Shown here in pieces: positions 51,500 to 59,653 of a stretch of DNA of 64,000 nucleotides. Made by a program: the position numbers and the translations under genes. Within the stretch, counting starts at the first letter, position 1, and each line of letters opens with the position of its first letter. Under the pieces are notes generated by a model. That model did not search any database and was not told the origin of the DNA. It was given only the letters and a program-made list of their open reading frames with translations. The stretch is from Hymenobacter cellulosivorans (GTDB lineage Bacteria > Bacteroidota > Bacteroidia > Cytophagales > Hymenobacteraceae): positions 248,001 to 312,000 of the forward strand of contig NZ_CP095049.1 of assembly GCF_022919135.1 (NCBI RefSeq). The letters are read 5' to 3'.

Positions 51500-51732
51500 G
51501 CAGGCTGATAAAGCCACGGTTTGGTTCGAAGGCGATGGGAGCTACCTGTTTAACCAGGTATATTTTTCCCTAAAAAACCTTCAAAGTAACCGAATTGGCA
51601 CGCCCTTTCAAAATCGGAAGGCGGGGCGGCCGGGTTAAGCTGGCTTCTCTACGGCTAAAAGCGTACTTTCGCGAACCCTAAACCAGACCATTCTGGTTAT
51701 ACCCAAACCTTCCCCACCCAACCGCTCTTTTC

Positions 51733-52872
51733 ATGGAACTTGTAGCCACCGAAAATCAAACAATGATTGCCCAAATGGTGCGCGACTTCGGCGCAACCCA
51801 CATCAAACCCGATATGATGAAGTGGGATGAAAGTCAGGAGTTCCCCGTCGAGGTGTTTAAGAAGCTCGGTGAGCTGGGCCTGATGGGCGTGCTGGTACCT
51901 CAGGAGTACGGCGGCGCTGGTTTTGGCTACGTCGAGTATGTTACGGCTATTGCCGAACTCTCCAAGATTGACCCCAGCATCGGGCTGAGCATGGCGGCCC
52001 ACAACTCACTTTGCACCGGCCATATTCTGCAGTTTGGCTCGGAAGAGCAGAAACACAAGTGGCTGCCCAAGCTGGCCTCGGCCGAGTGGATTGGTGCCTG
52101 GGGCCTGACCGAGCCCAACACTGGTTCTGACGCCGGCAACATGCGCACCGTGGCCGTAGAAGACGGTGACTACTACGTGCTCAACGGCGCCAAGAACTTT
52201 ATCACCCACGGCAAGAGTGGCAACATTGCCGTCGTCATTGCCCGCACTGGCGAAGTCGGCGACTCCCACGGCATGACGGCCTTCGTGATTGAGAAGCCTA
52301 CCGAAGGCTTTACTCACGGTCTGAAAGCCGACAAGCTGGGTATGCGCGCCTCGGAAACCACCGAGCTGATCTTCACCGACTGCCGCGTGCCCAAGGCCAA
52401 CATTCTGGGTGAAGTCGGCGAAGGCTTCATCCAGTCGATGAAGGTGCTCGACGGCGGCCGGATTTCCATTGCCGCTTTGTCCTTGGGTATTGCCCAGGGT
52501 GCCTTCGAAGCGGCTTTGCGCTACTCGCAGGAGCGCCACCAGTTCAACCAGCCGATTTCCAACTTCCAGGGCATTTCCTTTAAGCTGGCCGATATGGCTA
52601 CCGAAATTGAGGCGGCTTCCCTGCTCACCTACCGCGCAGCTGACATGAAGGACCGCGGCCTGAACGTGAACCAGGAGTCGGCCATGGCCAAGCTCTACGC
52701 TTCGGAAGTGTGCGTGCGCACCGCCAACGAAGGCGTACAGATCTTCGGCGGCTACGGCTACACCAAGGATTACCCGGCCGAGAAGTACTACCGCGACTCC
52801 AAGCTGTGCACCATCGGCGAGGGCACCTCGGAGATTCAGAAGCTGGTAATTGCCCGCACTTTGCTGAAGTAA
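51733..52872 (+). CDS. Acyl-CoA dehydrogenase
   Basis: A 379-residue FAD enzyme of fatty-acid or branched-chain beta-oxidation that forms the trans-2 double bond. Conserved parts are [40 protein letters not shown] (FAD/substrate site), [34 protein letters not shown] and [20 protein letters not shown]. The catalytic Glu lies in the final EGTSEIQ (near residue 363), as in short- and medium-chain dehydrogenases. Length is standard. The acyl chain preference is unknown. Confidence 0.94.
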   Translation: MELVATENQTMIAQMVRDFGATHIKPDMMKWDESQEFPVEVFKKLGELGLMGVLVPQEYGGAGFGYVEYVTAIAELSKIDPSIGLSMAAHNSLCTGHILQFGSEEQKHKWLPKLASAEWIGAWGLTEPNTGSDAGNMRTVAVEDGDYYVLNGAKNFITHGKSGNIAVVIARTGEVGDSHGMTAFVIEKPTEGFTHGLKADKLGMRASETTELIFTDCRVPKANILGEVGEGFIQSMKVLDGGRISIAALSLGIAQGAFEAALRYSQERHQFNQPISNFQGISFKLADMATEIEAASLLTYRAADMKDRGLNVNQESAMAKLYASEVCVRTANEGVQIFGGYGYTKDYPAEKYYRDSKLCTIGEGTSEIQKLVIARTLLK

Positions 52873-52894
52873 AACCCCGCAACTCGATTAGGGC

Positions 52895-52925
52895 TTGCAC
52901 GGTAAGAAAGAGCCTGTTATCTTTG
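52895..52925 (+). promoter_or_regulatory. rpsU promoter: -33 TTG and -7 TATCTTTG
   Basis: TTG at 52895-52897 and TATCTTTG at 52918-52925 with 20 bases between; the best match to the Bacteroidota consensus in this window. The start codon of rpsU follows 40 bases later. Confidence 0.8.
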
Positions 52926-52965
52926 CGACCCCTAAAGAAGAAAGTTTTTCATTCCAACTGAGCAT

Positions 52966-53160
52966 ATGATCATCGTCCAGATTAAGGATAACGAGTCTGT
53001 TGACCGTGCCTTGAAGCGTTTTAAGAAGAAGTTTGAGCGCACCGGCGTTCTGAAGGAGCTGCGTCGTCGCACGTTCTTCCAGAAGCCTTCGGTTACCAAG
53101 CGTAAGCAGAAGGAGAAGGCCGTGTACAAGCAGACGATGTACGCTACCGACAACTACTAG
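52966..53160 (+). CDS. rpsU: 30S ribosomal protein S21
   Basis: A 64-residue basic protein of the small ribosomal subunit near the 3' end of 16S rRNA. The family pattern is clear ([40 protein letters not shown]). Length is usual for Bacteroidota. It has its own strong promoter and terminator. Confidence 0.97.
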   Translation: MIIVQIKDNESVDRALKRFKKKFERTGVLKELRRRTFFQKPSVTKRKQKEKAVYKQTMYATDNY

Positions 53161-53187
53161 GTAGCAGCATACTGCCAGCTAGAAATT

Positions 53188-53229
53188 AACCGCCTGATTT
53201 GCTTTCCGAAGCGAATCAGGCGGTTTTTT
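53188..53229 (+). terminator. Rho-independent terminator after rpsU
   Basis: A 12-bp stem AACCGCCTGATT/AATCAGGCGGTT with an inner GCTT/AAGC stem and a run of six T. Confidence 0.9.
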
Positions 53230-53297
53230 CGCGTTCGTACTTTCCAGGATAATTCCATACATTGGGTATCCGGCCCTAGCGGTTCGGCACTCAGCGT

Positions 53298-54185
53298 ATG
53301 GAATTATTTTTTGATTATCTGCGGTTCGAGCGGCGCTACAGCCCCCACACGGTGCTCTCATACCAAACCGACTTGCGGCAGTTTTCGGACTACCTGAAGG
53401 CTACCTACGAGCTCGAACAGCCCGAACAGGCTGACCATACCCTGATCCGGTCCTGGGTGGTGAGTCTGATGCAGCAGGAGCTGGATCCGCGCACCGTGAA
53501 CCGCAAGATTGCCTGCCTGCGCTCCTACTACAAATTCTTGCTACGCACGAGTGTCATCAGCAAAAACCCGATGCTGCGCATCAAGTCGCCGAAGGTGGCC
53601 AAGAAGCTGCCCGACTTCGTGCCCGAAGACTCGCTCAATGGCCTGCTCAACTCGTTCGAGTTCCCGCCCACCTTCGTCGGCTCCCGCGACCAGGCCGTGC
53701 TGGAGCTGCTCTACGGCACCGGAATCCGGTTGTCGGAGCTTATTGGCATCAAGCACGAAGACCTGAGCCTGAGCGGCAAAACCGTGCGTGTGACGGGCAA
53801 AGGCAACAAGCAGCGCATCGTGCCGCTGAACCCCAGCCTGATAATAGTTCTGGAACGCTATATAGCGCAGAAGCAGGCCGAATTTGGCGGCGCCGACAAC
53901 GCCCGCGGGCCCCTGCTCGTTACGGAGAAGCTAGAGCCACTCTACGAAAAGCTCGTGTACCGTACCGTGAAGCACTATTTAAGCCAGATAACAACGGCCT
54001 CCTCGCAGCAGCACCCCCACGTACTGCGGCACTCCTTTGCCACGCACCTGCTTAGCAAAGGCGCCGACCTGAACGCCATCAAGGAACTGCTGGGCCACGC
54101 CAATCTGGCCGCTACGCAGGTATACACGCACTTATCGATTGACAAGCTCAAATCCGTATTTGAAAAGGCCCATCCTAAGGCCTAG
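53298..54185 (+). CDS. xerC: Tyrosine recombinase XerC
   Basis: A 295-residue tyrosine recombinase of the XerC/XerD type, which resolves chromosome dimers at dif. The N-terminal SAM-like domain (FFDYLRFERRYSPHTVLSYQ) and the catalytic residues are present: Arg in GTGIRLSEL, HVLRHSFATHLL (HxxR), the second His in LLGHANLAATQVYTH and the nucleophilic Tyr276. Its length and housekeeping neighbours (rpsU, hpf) indicate the chromosomal Xer enzyme rather than a phage integrase. The gene ends 36 bases before hpf, so the two are probably cotranscribed. Confidence 0.93.
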   Translation: MELFFDYLRFERRYSPHTVLSYQTDLRQFSDYLKATYELEQPEQADHTLIRSWVVSLMQQELDPRTVNRKIACLRSYYKFLLRTSVISKNPMLRIKSPKVAKKLPDFVPEDSLNGLLNSFEFPPTFVGSRDQAVLELLYGTGIRLSELIGIKHEDLSLSGKTVRVTGKGNKQRIVPLNPSLIIVLERYIAQKQAEFGGADNARGPLLVTEKLEPLYEKLVYRTVKHYLSQITTASSQQHPHVLRHSFATHLLSKGADLNAIKELLGHANLAATQVYTHLSIDKLKSVFEKAHPKA

Positions 54186-54221
54186 TTGTTTCCTTTTCTT
54201 TTACCCAAACCCCTAAGAACG

Positions 54222-54521
54222 ATGAAAGTACAGATGCATTCGGTACACTTTGACGCCGACCAAAAATTGCTCGATTTCATCCAGAAGCGCCTCGATAAGC
54301 TTGAAACTTTCTATGACCGGGTCACGGAAGGCGAGGTAATTCTGAAACTCAATAACAAGGACGGCATCGATAACAAAACCGTCGAAATTAAGCTGCTTGT
54401 TCCGGGTACCACCCTATTCAGCCAGGAAGACGCTCCTTCGTTCGAAGCCGCTGCTGATGCCGCTACCGACAACCTGCGTCGCCAGATTACCAAGCACAAG
54501 GAAAAGATAACCAGCCACTAG
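54222..54521 (+). CDS. hpf: Ribosome hibernation-promoting factor (HPF/RaiA family)
   Basis: A 99-residue short HPF, start MKVQMHSVHFDADQKLLDFI. It binds the 30S subunit in stationary phase and blocks mRNA binding. Typical sequence: LDFIQKRLDKLETFYDRVTE, KTVEIKLLVPG, SFEAAADAATDNLRRQITKH. It lacks the C-terminal dimerisation domain of long HPF. It follows xerC, an arrangement also seen in other Bacteroidota. Confidence 0.93.
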   Translation: MKVQMHSVHFDADQKLLDFIQKRLDKLETFYDRVTEGEVILKLNNKDGIDNKTVEIKLLVPGTTLFSQEDAPSFEAAADAATDNLRRQITKHKEKITSH

Positions 54522-54560
54522 GCACTCACCCCGCGGTTTTTCGACAAGAAAGACAGCCAC

Positions 54561-54599
54561 AAAAAAGCCCCGCCGGAACACTACCGGCGGGGCTTTTTT
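54561..54599. terminator. Bidirectional terminator between hpf and metK
   Basis: A perfect 16-bp stem AAAAAAGCCCCGCCGG/CCGGCGGGGCTTTTTT with loop AACACTA, suited to both strands; the two genes converge here. Confidence 0.95.
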
Positions 54600-54627
54600 G
54601 TACCTCAGCTTCAGGCTGCAGGATTTC

Positions 54628-55890
54628 CTAGAGTCCGAACTCGGCCTTAATCTTGTCGACGTAGTCGAGCTTTTCCCAGGTAAACGTTTCGAATGTCTTG
54701 GTTTCGCCGGAGGGCATCACCACTTCTTTGGTACCGGCCGGGCGCCCCATGTGCCCGTAGGCAGCCGACTCGGCGAAGATGGGGTTGCGCAGCCCGAAGC
54801 GCTGGACAATGGCGTATGGGCGCATATCGAAGAGCTTGTTGACCTTCTCGGCAATTGCACCGTCGGTCAGCAGCTCGCCGTTGGCACCCTTCACTTTGGT
54901 CGTGCCGTAGGTCGTCACGTAGAGGCCGACGGGCTGGGCCACACCAATGGCGTAAGCTACCTGCACCAAGGCCTGGTCGGCAACGCCGGCGGCTACGAGG
55001 TTTTTGGCAATGTGACGCGTGGCATACGCCGCCGAGCGGTCTACTTTCGAAGAGTCTTTACCCGAGAAAGCACCGCCGCCGTGGGCACCTTTACCACCGT
55101 AGGTATCCACGATGATCTTGCGGCCAGTGAGGCCGGAGTCGCCGTGGGGGCCACCAATGACGAACTTGCCGGTGGGGTTGATGTGGTAGGTAATCTGGTC
55201 GGTGAAGAGCTTCTGGGTTTCGGCGTCCAGACCAGCCTTCACGCGGGGCACCAGGATGTTGATAATATCCTCCTTGATGCGGGCCAGCATGTTTTCCTCC
55301 GACTCGTCGAAGTCGTCGTGCTGGGTGCTGACCACGATGGTGTCGATGGCCTCGGGCGTGTTGTCGTCGGCGTAGCGAATGGTTACCTGGCTTTTGGCAT
55401 CGGGGCGCAGGTAGGTCATCTGCTCACCCATCTTGCGGATCTTGGCCAGCTCGTCAAGCAGACGGTGCGAGAGGTCCAGGGCCAGGGGCATGTAGTTGGC
55501 TGTTTCCTTGGTGGCGTAGCCGAACATCATGCCCTGGTCGCCGGCACCCTGCTCTTCGTCGCTGGCACGCTCCACACCCTGGTTGATGTCGGGCGACTGC
55601 TCGTGCAGGCGGTTCATCACCTCGCAGGTGTCGGCATTGAACAGGTATTCGGGCTTGTTATAGCCGATACGGCTGATTACGCCCCGTACAATGGGCTCGG
55701 CATCCACGTGGGCCGTCGACTTGATTTCCCCGGCTACCAGCGCAAAGTCGGTCGTGACCAGCGTTTCGCAGGCTACTTTGGCAGCGGGATCCTGCCGCAA
55801 ATACTCGTCGAGGATGGCATCGGAGATTTGGTCGGCTACTTTATCGGGGTGGCCTTCCGAAACGGATTCGGAGGTGAATAGATACGGCAT
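54628..55890 (-). CDS. metK: S-adenosylmethionine synthetase
   Basis: A 420-residue enzyme forming AdoMet from methionine and ATP. Start [20 protein letters not shown] carries the methionine-binding loop. Other marks are [68 protein letters not shown] and [21 protein letters not shown] -7 element lies upstream. AdoMet made here also supplies the radical SAM enzyme and the DNA methyltransferase of this window, as in any cell. Confidence 0.97.
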   Translation of the reverse strand: MPYLFTSESVSEGHPDKVADQISDAILDEYLRQDPAAKVACETLVTTDFALVAGEIKSTAHVDAEPIVRGVISRIGYNKPEYLFNADTCEVMNRLHEQSPDINQGVERASDEEQGAGDQGMMFGYATKETANYMPLALDLSHRLLDELAKIRKMGEQMTYLRPDAKSQVTIRYADDNTPEAIDTIVVSTQHDDFDESEENMLARIKEDIINILVPRVKAGLDAETQKLFTDQITYHINPTGKFVIGGPHGDSGLTGRKIIVDTYGGKGAHGGGAFSGKDSSKVDRSAAYATRHIAKNLVAAGVADQALVQVAYAIGVAQPVGLYVTTYGTTKVKGANGELLTDGAIAEKVNKLFDMRPYAIVQRFGLRNPIFAESAAYGHMGRPAGTKEVVMPSGETKTFETFTWEKLDYVDKIKAEFGL

Positions 55891-55964
55891 CAGGGTTCAA
55901 TCTAGCGACTAGGGTCGGGAAACGAAGGGCCCGGCCTCCACCAATGGGCGGGTGCACGGGGCCG

Positions 55965-55972
55965 CAAAGCTA
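55965..55972 (-). promoter_or_regulatory. -7 element of metK (TAGCTTTG on minus strand)
   Basis: Plus strand CAAAGCTA, 75 bases before the metK start; an exact TAnnTTTG match. No SAM riboswitch fold was recognised in the leader. Confidence 0.55.
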
Positions 55973-56091
55973 ATTAAAAAGGCGTAGGTAGGCGCGCTGA
56001 ATATACCAGCGCGGCTGAGCCACGGCAAGCCATGGTAGAGCCAGGTCGGTAAAACAGCCGTAACATTCCACCTGAATCAATCTGCGGGCCT

Positions 56092-57297
56092 TCAATAATT
56101 GAGGTGAATGCCGTAGCTCTCTTTCTCCAGTACGTCCTTCCACTGGGAAATCAGCTTTTTGTAGGCCTTGCCCACAGGCCGGATGTTACGGTCCATGTCA
56201 TAAAGCCCGAGCGGGTTGATGCGGTTATTGTCTTCGCGCAGGGCCGTATCCCAATCGACCTGGTCGATGAGGGAGTACCAGGTGAAGCCGACCAGTGGTA
56301 CGCCGTCTTGCTTGAGGCGGTGGGCATTGGCCCATTGCCGCCACAGCCAGTTCACGGCCAAGGGCTCCCGAATGTTGGTTTCGGTGTGCATCACGGGCAG
56401 GTGGTACCGGTCGAAATACTGCTTCGTGACGACGTAATAGCCGAAAATATCCCCACTGGGCACGATGCTGCCGTCGAGCTTGATGAGGTGCTCATTGGTT
56501 TCGTAGTAATCGTTGCCCATGATGCAGCGGGCCTTGATGTCGGACTTACCGAACCAGTGGTACTCGTCGCGGGTCATGCCGTTGTCGAGCAGGTACTCAT
56601 ACATCGTCACCGACACGGGGTAGCCGTAGGTCAGATCCAGGCTGAGGAAGCGCTTTTCGTTCATGAACTGTGCCTTGGGAATCAGCTCGGGGGCTTCGGG
56701 GTGGTAGTACTCCGAGCTTTCACTCTGAATAAAGGTGGCTTCGGGCTGAATTTCCAGAATGGCCTGCATGCCCATCACGTTGGCCTTGCACAGGTTTTTG
56801 AGCGTGGTTACGAAGTCCCGGTCGGAGGCTTTGCGCTCATTCCACCAACCCATCTGGGCCGAGAAAAAGGCCGCAATGTAGATTTCGTTGATGGGCGTGT
56901 AGAACTGGATGTAGGGAAAGCGCGTGGCAAAGGCCCGGCAATACTCGGCGAAGAGGCGGGGGAAATCGGGGTTCTGGAAGTTGCCAATCCAGTCGGGCAC
57001 GCCGAAGTGGCACAGGTCCACGATGGGCGTGATGTTCAGTTCGCGCAGGGCGTTGAAAGTCAAATCGGTAAATTCCCAGTCGTACTTATCGGGGCCGAGG
57101 TGGGTTTTGTAGTAGGGCGGCCCGTAGCGCAGAAACTCGATGCCCATTTCCTTGACCAGCTCAAAGTCGCGCCGCCAGTTTTCGTAGTGCTTAGCCTTTT
57201 CCAGCTCGTCGACGCGCTTTTCCTGGCCATTTGGAAGTAGAATGGTGGGGTAGCTATTCTCGATGCCAGTGGCAAACATGAATTTATTGGCGGGCAT
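56092..57297 (-). CDS. Glycoside hydrolase family 1-like protein (beta-glucosidase-like)
   Basis: A 401-residue TIM-barrel protein starting MPANKFMFATGIENSYPTI; a longer frame to 57501 is not used because it adds a non-conserved stretch before the ATGIENS motif. Acid/base candidate E138 in YTPINEIYI; nucleophile candidate E306 in PVMHTETN, compared with NEP and TENG in classical GH1 enzymes. Other parts fit the family (WRRDFELVKEMGIEFLRYGP, PIVDLCHFGVPDW, GFTWYSLIDQVDWDTAL). It lacks a signal peptide, so it acts in the cytoplasm. The substrate is unknown, and the changed motifs suggest a divergent branch. Confidence 0.8.
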   Translation of the reverse strand: MPANKFMFATGIENSYPTILLPNGQEKRVDELEKAKHYENWRRDFELVKEMGIEFLRYGPPYYKTHLGPDKYDWEFTDLTFNALRELNITPIVDLCHFGVPDWIGNFQNPDFPRLFAEYCRAFATRFPYIQFYTPINEIYIAAFFSAQMGWWNERKASDRDFVTTLKNLCKANVMGMQAILEIQPEATFIQSESSEYYHPEAPELIPKAQFMNEKRFLSLDLTYGYPVSVTMYEYLLDNGMTRDEYHWFGKSDIKARCIMGNDYYETNEHLIKLDGSIVPSGDIFGYYVVTKQYFDRYHLPVMHTETNIREPLAVNWLWRQWANAHRLKQDGVPLVGFTWYSLIDQVDWDTALREDNNRINPLGLYDMDRNIRPVGKAYKKLISQWKDVLEKESYGIHLNY

Positions 57298-57490
57298 CAG
57301 GGAGTGATTAATGGTGAGGTGAACCGAGCAGTAGCAGGGTTGTACGCTAGCAAGAAGCAAAGAGCGAATGGAGTTTTCATGAATTAGTCCCGGCGGCCAG
57401 CTATTCGGGCCGGAATAGCTCAACGTGCCGTCACTCAAAACCACCTTCACGATTAGCAGCAAATTATTTCTGCAAAGCGGAAAATATTTA

Positions 57491-57519
57491 TTGTTTATCA
57501 ATAAATATTCCTTCCTTTG
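57491..57519 (+). promoter_or_regulatory. Promoter of the DUF2975/HTH pair: TTG and TTCCTTTG
   Basis: TTG at 57491-57493 and TTCCTTTG at 57512-57519 (one mismatch to TAnnTTTG) with 18 bases between. It supports the ATG at 57541 rather than an upstream TTG at 57517. Confidence 0.5.
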
Positions 57520-57540
57520 GGCAACCTCTATTATCTCATT

Positions 57541-58245
57541 ATGGCTCTTCCCTATACTACTCTCCCCCCCTTCCTGCGCTTCGTGCGGGTGCTGGCCGCC
57601 GCTCAGTACGTACTGTCGGCCATTGCCCTACTGCTTTTTGTGTTGAATAGTATACGCGACCTGAGACCAGACTCCCAAATGGCCTCCTACACGCTGCCCT
57701 CTTTGACGCTGGAAGTGAAGCACCCGCGGCAGGGGCAGGTCCACGGTGAGACCCTCGATTCTTTGAAGACTATGCCCGGGACGTTCCGCCTGGTGCCCAA
57801 AAGTCAAAGGCTCGCGCTGGTGTATGTTGAGCGGAGTTTTAGCAAACGGGTGGGCCTGATGATTCTGGGCCTTAACAACCATTCCGGGGGGCGTGGTTCT
57901 GTCGTCTTGACGCTTTACTCCATGCTCACGGGCATGCTGCTCTACCACATCCTAACGGACATGAGCCTGGCCTCACCTTTCACGGAGAAAAACGCCCGGC
58001 GCATCCGCTGGCTGGGCCTGCTCATGATTGGCGTCGACGTCTACCAGTACATAGCCTTCCGCTATATGCTGAGCATCGTGCCGCATTTCCGGGCGCCGGG
58101 GCTGAAGGGCACCGTGCTGGAGTACCTGACGCTGGACCCGGCCGAAGAAACCGGGGCCTGGAAATTCGGCTTAGTTTTGCTGGTCATTGCGGCCGTGTAC
58201 CAGCGGGGCGTCGTCATGGCGCAGGAAGCCGAACTGACTGTATAA
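57541..58245 (+). CDS. DUF2975-like membrane protein
   Basis: A 234-residue membrane protein starting MALPYTTLPPFLRFVRVLAA. Hydrophobic segments are at about 17-37 (AAQYVLSAIALLLFVL), 120-140 (VLTLYSMLTGMLLYHIL), 160-180 (WLGLLMIGVDVYQYIAF) and 208-228 (FGLVLLVIAAVYQRGVVM). The LASPFTEKNARRIRWLGLLM and FGLVLLVIAAVYQRGVVMAQ segments are typical of DUF2975. A small XRE-type HTH gene overlaps the end of its context by one base spacing, the usual partner of DUF2975. Function of the pair is unknown, possibly envelope sensing. Confidence 0.8.
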   Translation: MALPYTTLPPFLRFVRVLAAAQYVLSAIALLLFVLNSIRDLRPDSQMASYTLPSLTLEVKHPRQGQVHGETLDSLKTMPGTFRLVPKSQRLALVYVERSFSKRVGLMILGLNNHSGGRGSVVLTLYSMLTGMLLYHILTDMSLASPFTEKNARRIRWLGLLMIGVDVYQYIAFRYMLSIVPHFRAPGLKGTVLEYLTLDPAEETGAWKFGLVLLVIAAVYQRGVVMAQEAELTV

Positions 58246-58246
58246 T

Positions 58247-58480
58247 ATGCCCATAATCGTAAACCTGGACGTGATGCTGGCCCGGCGCAAAATGTCATTG
58301 AGTACGTTGGCCGCTACCGTCAATATCACGCTGGCGAATCTGTCCATTCTGAAAAGCGGCAAAGCCAAGGCCATCCGGTTCAGCACCCTGGCCGCCATTT
58401 GCCAAGCCCTCGACTGCCAGCCCGCCGACATCCTGGAGCACCGCCCCGACCCGGCCGACTTGCGCCCGAGCGCCGAATAA
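58247..58480 (+). CDS. XRE/Cro-type HTH regulator (YozG-like)
   Basis: A 77-residue protein that is almost only a helix-turn-helix: NLDVMLARRKMSLSTLAATV, NITLANLSILKSGKAKAIRF and LAAICQALDCQPADILEHRP. It is the usual small regulator paired with DUF2975 proteins and starts one base after that gene's stop. It is followed by a strong terminator. Its target is probably its own operon. Confidence 0.88.
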   Translation: MPIIVNLDVMLARRKMSLSTLAATVNITLANLSILKSGKAKAIRFSTLAAICQALDCQPADILEHRPDPADLRPSAE

Positions 58481-58485
58481 ACCCT

Positions 58486-58525
58486 CAACAAAAAAGCCTG
58501 CTACTTCTAGCAGGCTTTTTTGTTG
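58486..58525. terminator. Terminator between the HTH gene and the following membrane protein
   Basis: A perfect 18-bp stem (58486-58503 with 58508-58525) and CTTC tetraloop, with A and T runs for both directions. Confidence 0.95.
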
Positions 58526-58528
58526 GAA

Positions 58529-59455
58529 CTAGCTGACGTTGGCACTTTCGGCCGGCACGCCCGCCGTGCCGAACCGGGCGTGCAGGTCGCGGCAGACGTG
58601 GGGTGCCACGCGCAGGTATTCGAGCACGTCGGTGGTTTTCTCGCTCGTCTTACCCTTATCGTCGACTTCGATAGTCACGTTTTCGAGCGAGAGGTAGCAG
58701 CAGTCTTCGTCCTGGGGCACGTGGAAGAGGTGCAGGCGGCCAAACGCACTGGGTGCTTCTTCTCCCGGTGCCAGGGGCTGCAGGTGGGTCCAGTCGGCGG
58801 CTTCGAGGGCGGCTTTGGTAGCTTCGGTGTCGGTGAAGGAAGCTGTGATTACCGGGAAAGTCAGCTTTTCGGCCCATTGACCCGTAGTTTCGGAGAAGGG
58901 CGTGGCGGCCTGGGAATGGGCCAGCGCCCAGGCGCAGAACAAGATTATGGCCAGCTCAATAAACCACACCACATACAGGGCCACCCCACTGAAGGTAACG
59001 GTGAAGATACTCCAGGTACCGTTTTCGGCCAGGCGGGGCAGCATACTGAGCACCATCCCGGGCTGGGTTAGTATACTCAGGAATACGTCACCGTCGAAGG
59101 TAGTGTGGGTGAAGGAGGCCCGGCGACCCAACGATTCGGTTTCACCCGCCCCGTTGAGCAGGGTCAGATACAGGGCCCACTGCACGTACCACGCCCACAG
59201 CCCCACGACTATAGCCAACCAGCCCACCAGCGCCGGATTCCGCAACTTGCCCATCGTGGTCAGGCCTTTGAGCACAATGGCCAGCCCCGCACCGAAGCCC
59301 ACGGTCAGCAGCACGTTGATGTAGATGAAGGGGATGTACCAAGAGGCGTAGACGTAGACAAAGGCCAGCGGCACGGCTGCTACGGCGCCCAGCAGCAAAA
59401 AGCTCAGCACGCCGCCAATAGTTATTCGCTTGGAGGGTTGGTAATAAAGGTTCAT
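58529..59455 (-). CDS. Membrane protein with C-terminal soluble domain, unknown function
   Basis: A 308-residue protein starting MNLYYQPSKRITIGGVLSFL. Hydrophobic segments are at about 12-60 (ITIGGVLSFLLLGAVAAVPL, IYINVLLTVGFGAGLAIVL), 75-100 (PALVGWLAIVVGLWAWYVQW) and 150-180 (GVALYVVWFIELAIILFCAW). The C-terminal 110 residues are soluble (TASFTDTEATKAALEAADWT, FGRLHLFHVPQDEDCCYLSL, RVAPHVCRDLHARFG). No named family is recognised. Confidence 0.75.
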   Translation of the reverse strand: MNLYYQPSKRITIGGVLSFLLLGAVAAVPLAFVYVYASWYIPFIYINVLLTVGFGAGLAIVLKGLTTMGKLRNPALVGWLAIVVGLWAWYVQWALYLTLLNGAGETESLGRRASFTHTTFDGDVFLSILTQPGMVLSMLPRLAENGTWSIFTVTFSGVALYVVWFIELAIILFCAWALAHSQAATPFSETTGQWAEKLTFPVITASFTDTEATKAALEAADWTHLQPLAPGEEAPSAFGRLHLFHVPQDEDCCYLSLENVTIEVDDKGKTSEKTTDVLEYLRVAPHVCRDLHARFGTAGVPAESANVS

Positions 59456-59600
59456 AGGTGGAAAAGAAAGGAATAGAGAAAAGGAAGGAAGTGGCAATAT
59501 CCGGTTAAAAATATTCAATGAATATTATATTTCTCGCGCTTCTTATGCTGATTTCCCGGCTACTGCTTTTTCGTTCTGCCCTATCGGCTTTGCATCAGGC

Positions 59601-59639
59601 ACAAAAAAGCCCGGCTCCTGGCGGGCCGGGCTTTTTTGT
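59601..59639. terminator. Terminator after the S9 peptidase gene
   Basis: A perfect 15-bp stem ACAAAAAAGCCCGGC/GCCGGGCTTTTTTGT with a 9-base loop, 15 bases after the S9 stop. Confidence 0.95.
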
Positions 59640-59653
59640 GCCTGGTCTATGGG

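Noticed and set aside
53298..54185. Tyrosine recombinase as an island integrase
   Set aside because: Its sequence, length and neighbours (rpsU, hpf) fit the housekeeping XerC, and it is far from the island.
54598..55881. 427-residue plus-strand frame
   Set aside because: Antisense to metK, which is unambiguous.
55891..56091. SAM riboswitch upstream of metK
   Set aside because: The leader is short, and I see no conserved paired core; only a -7 element is visible.
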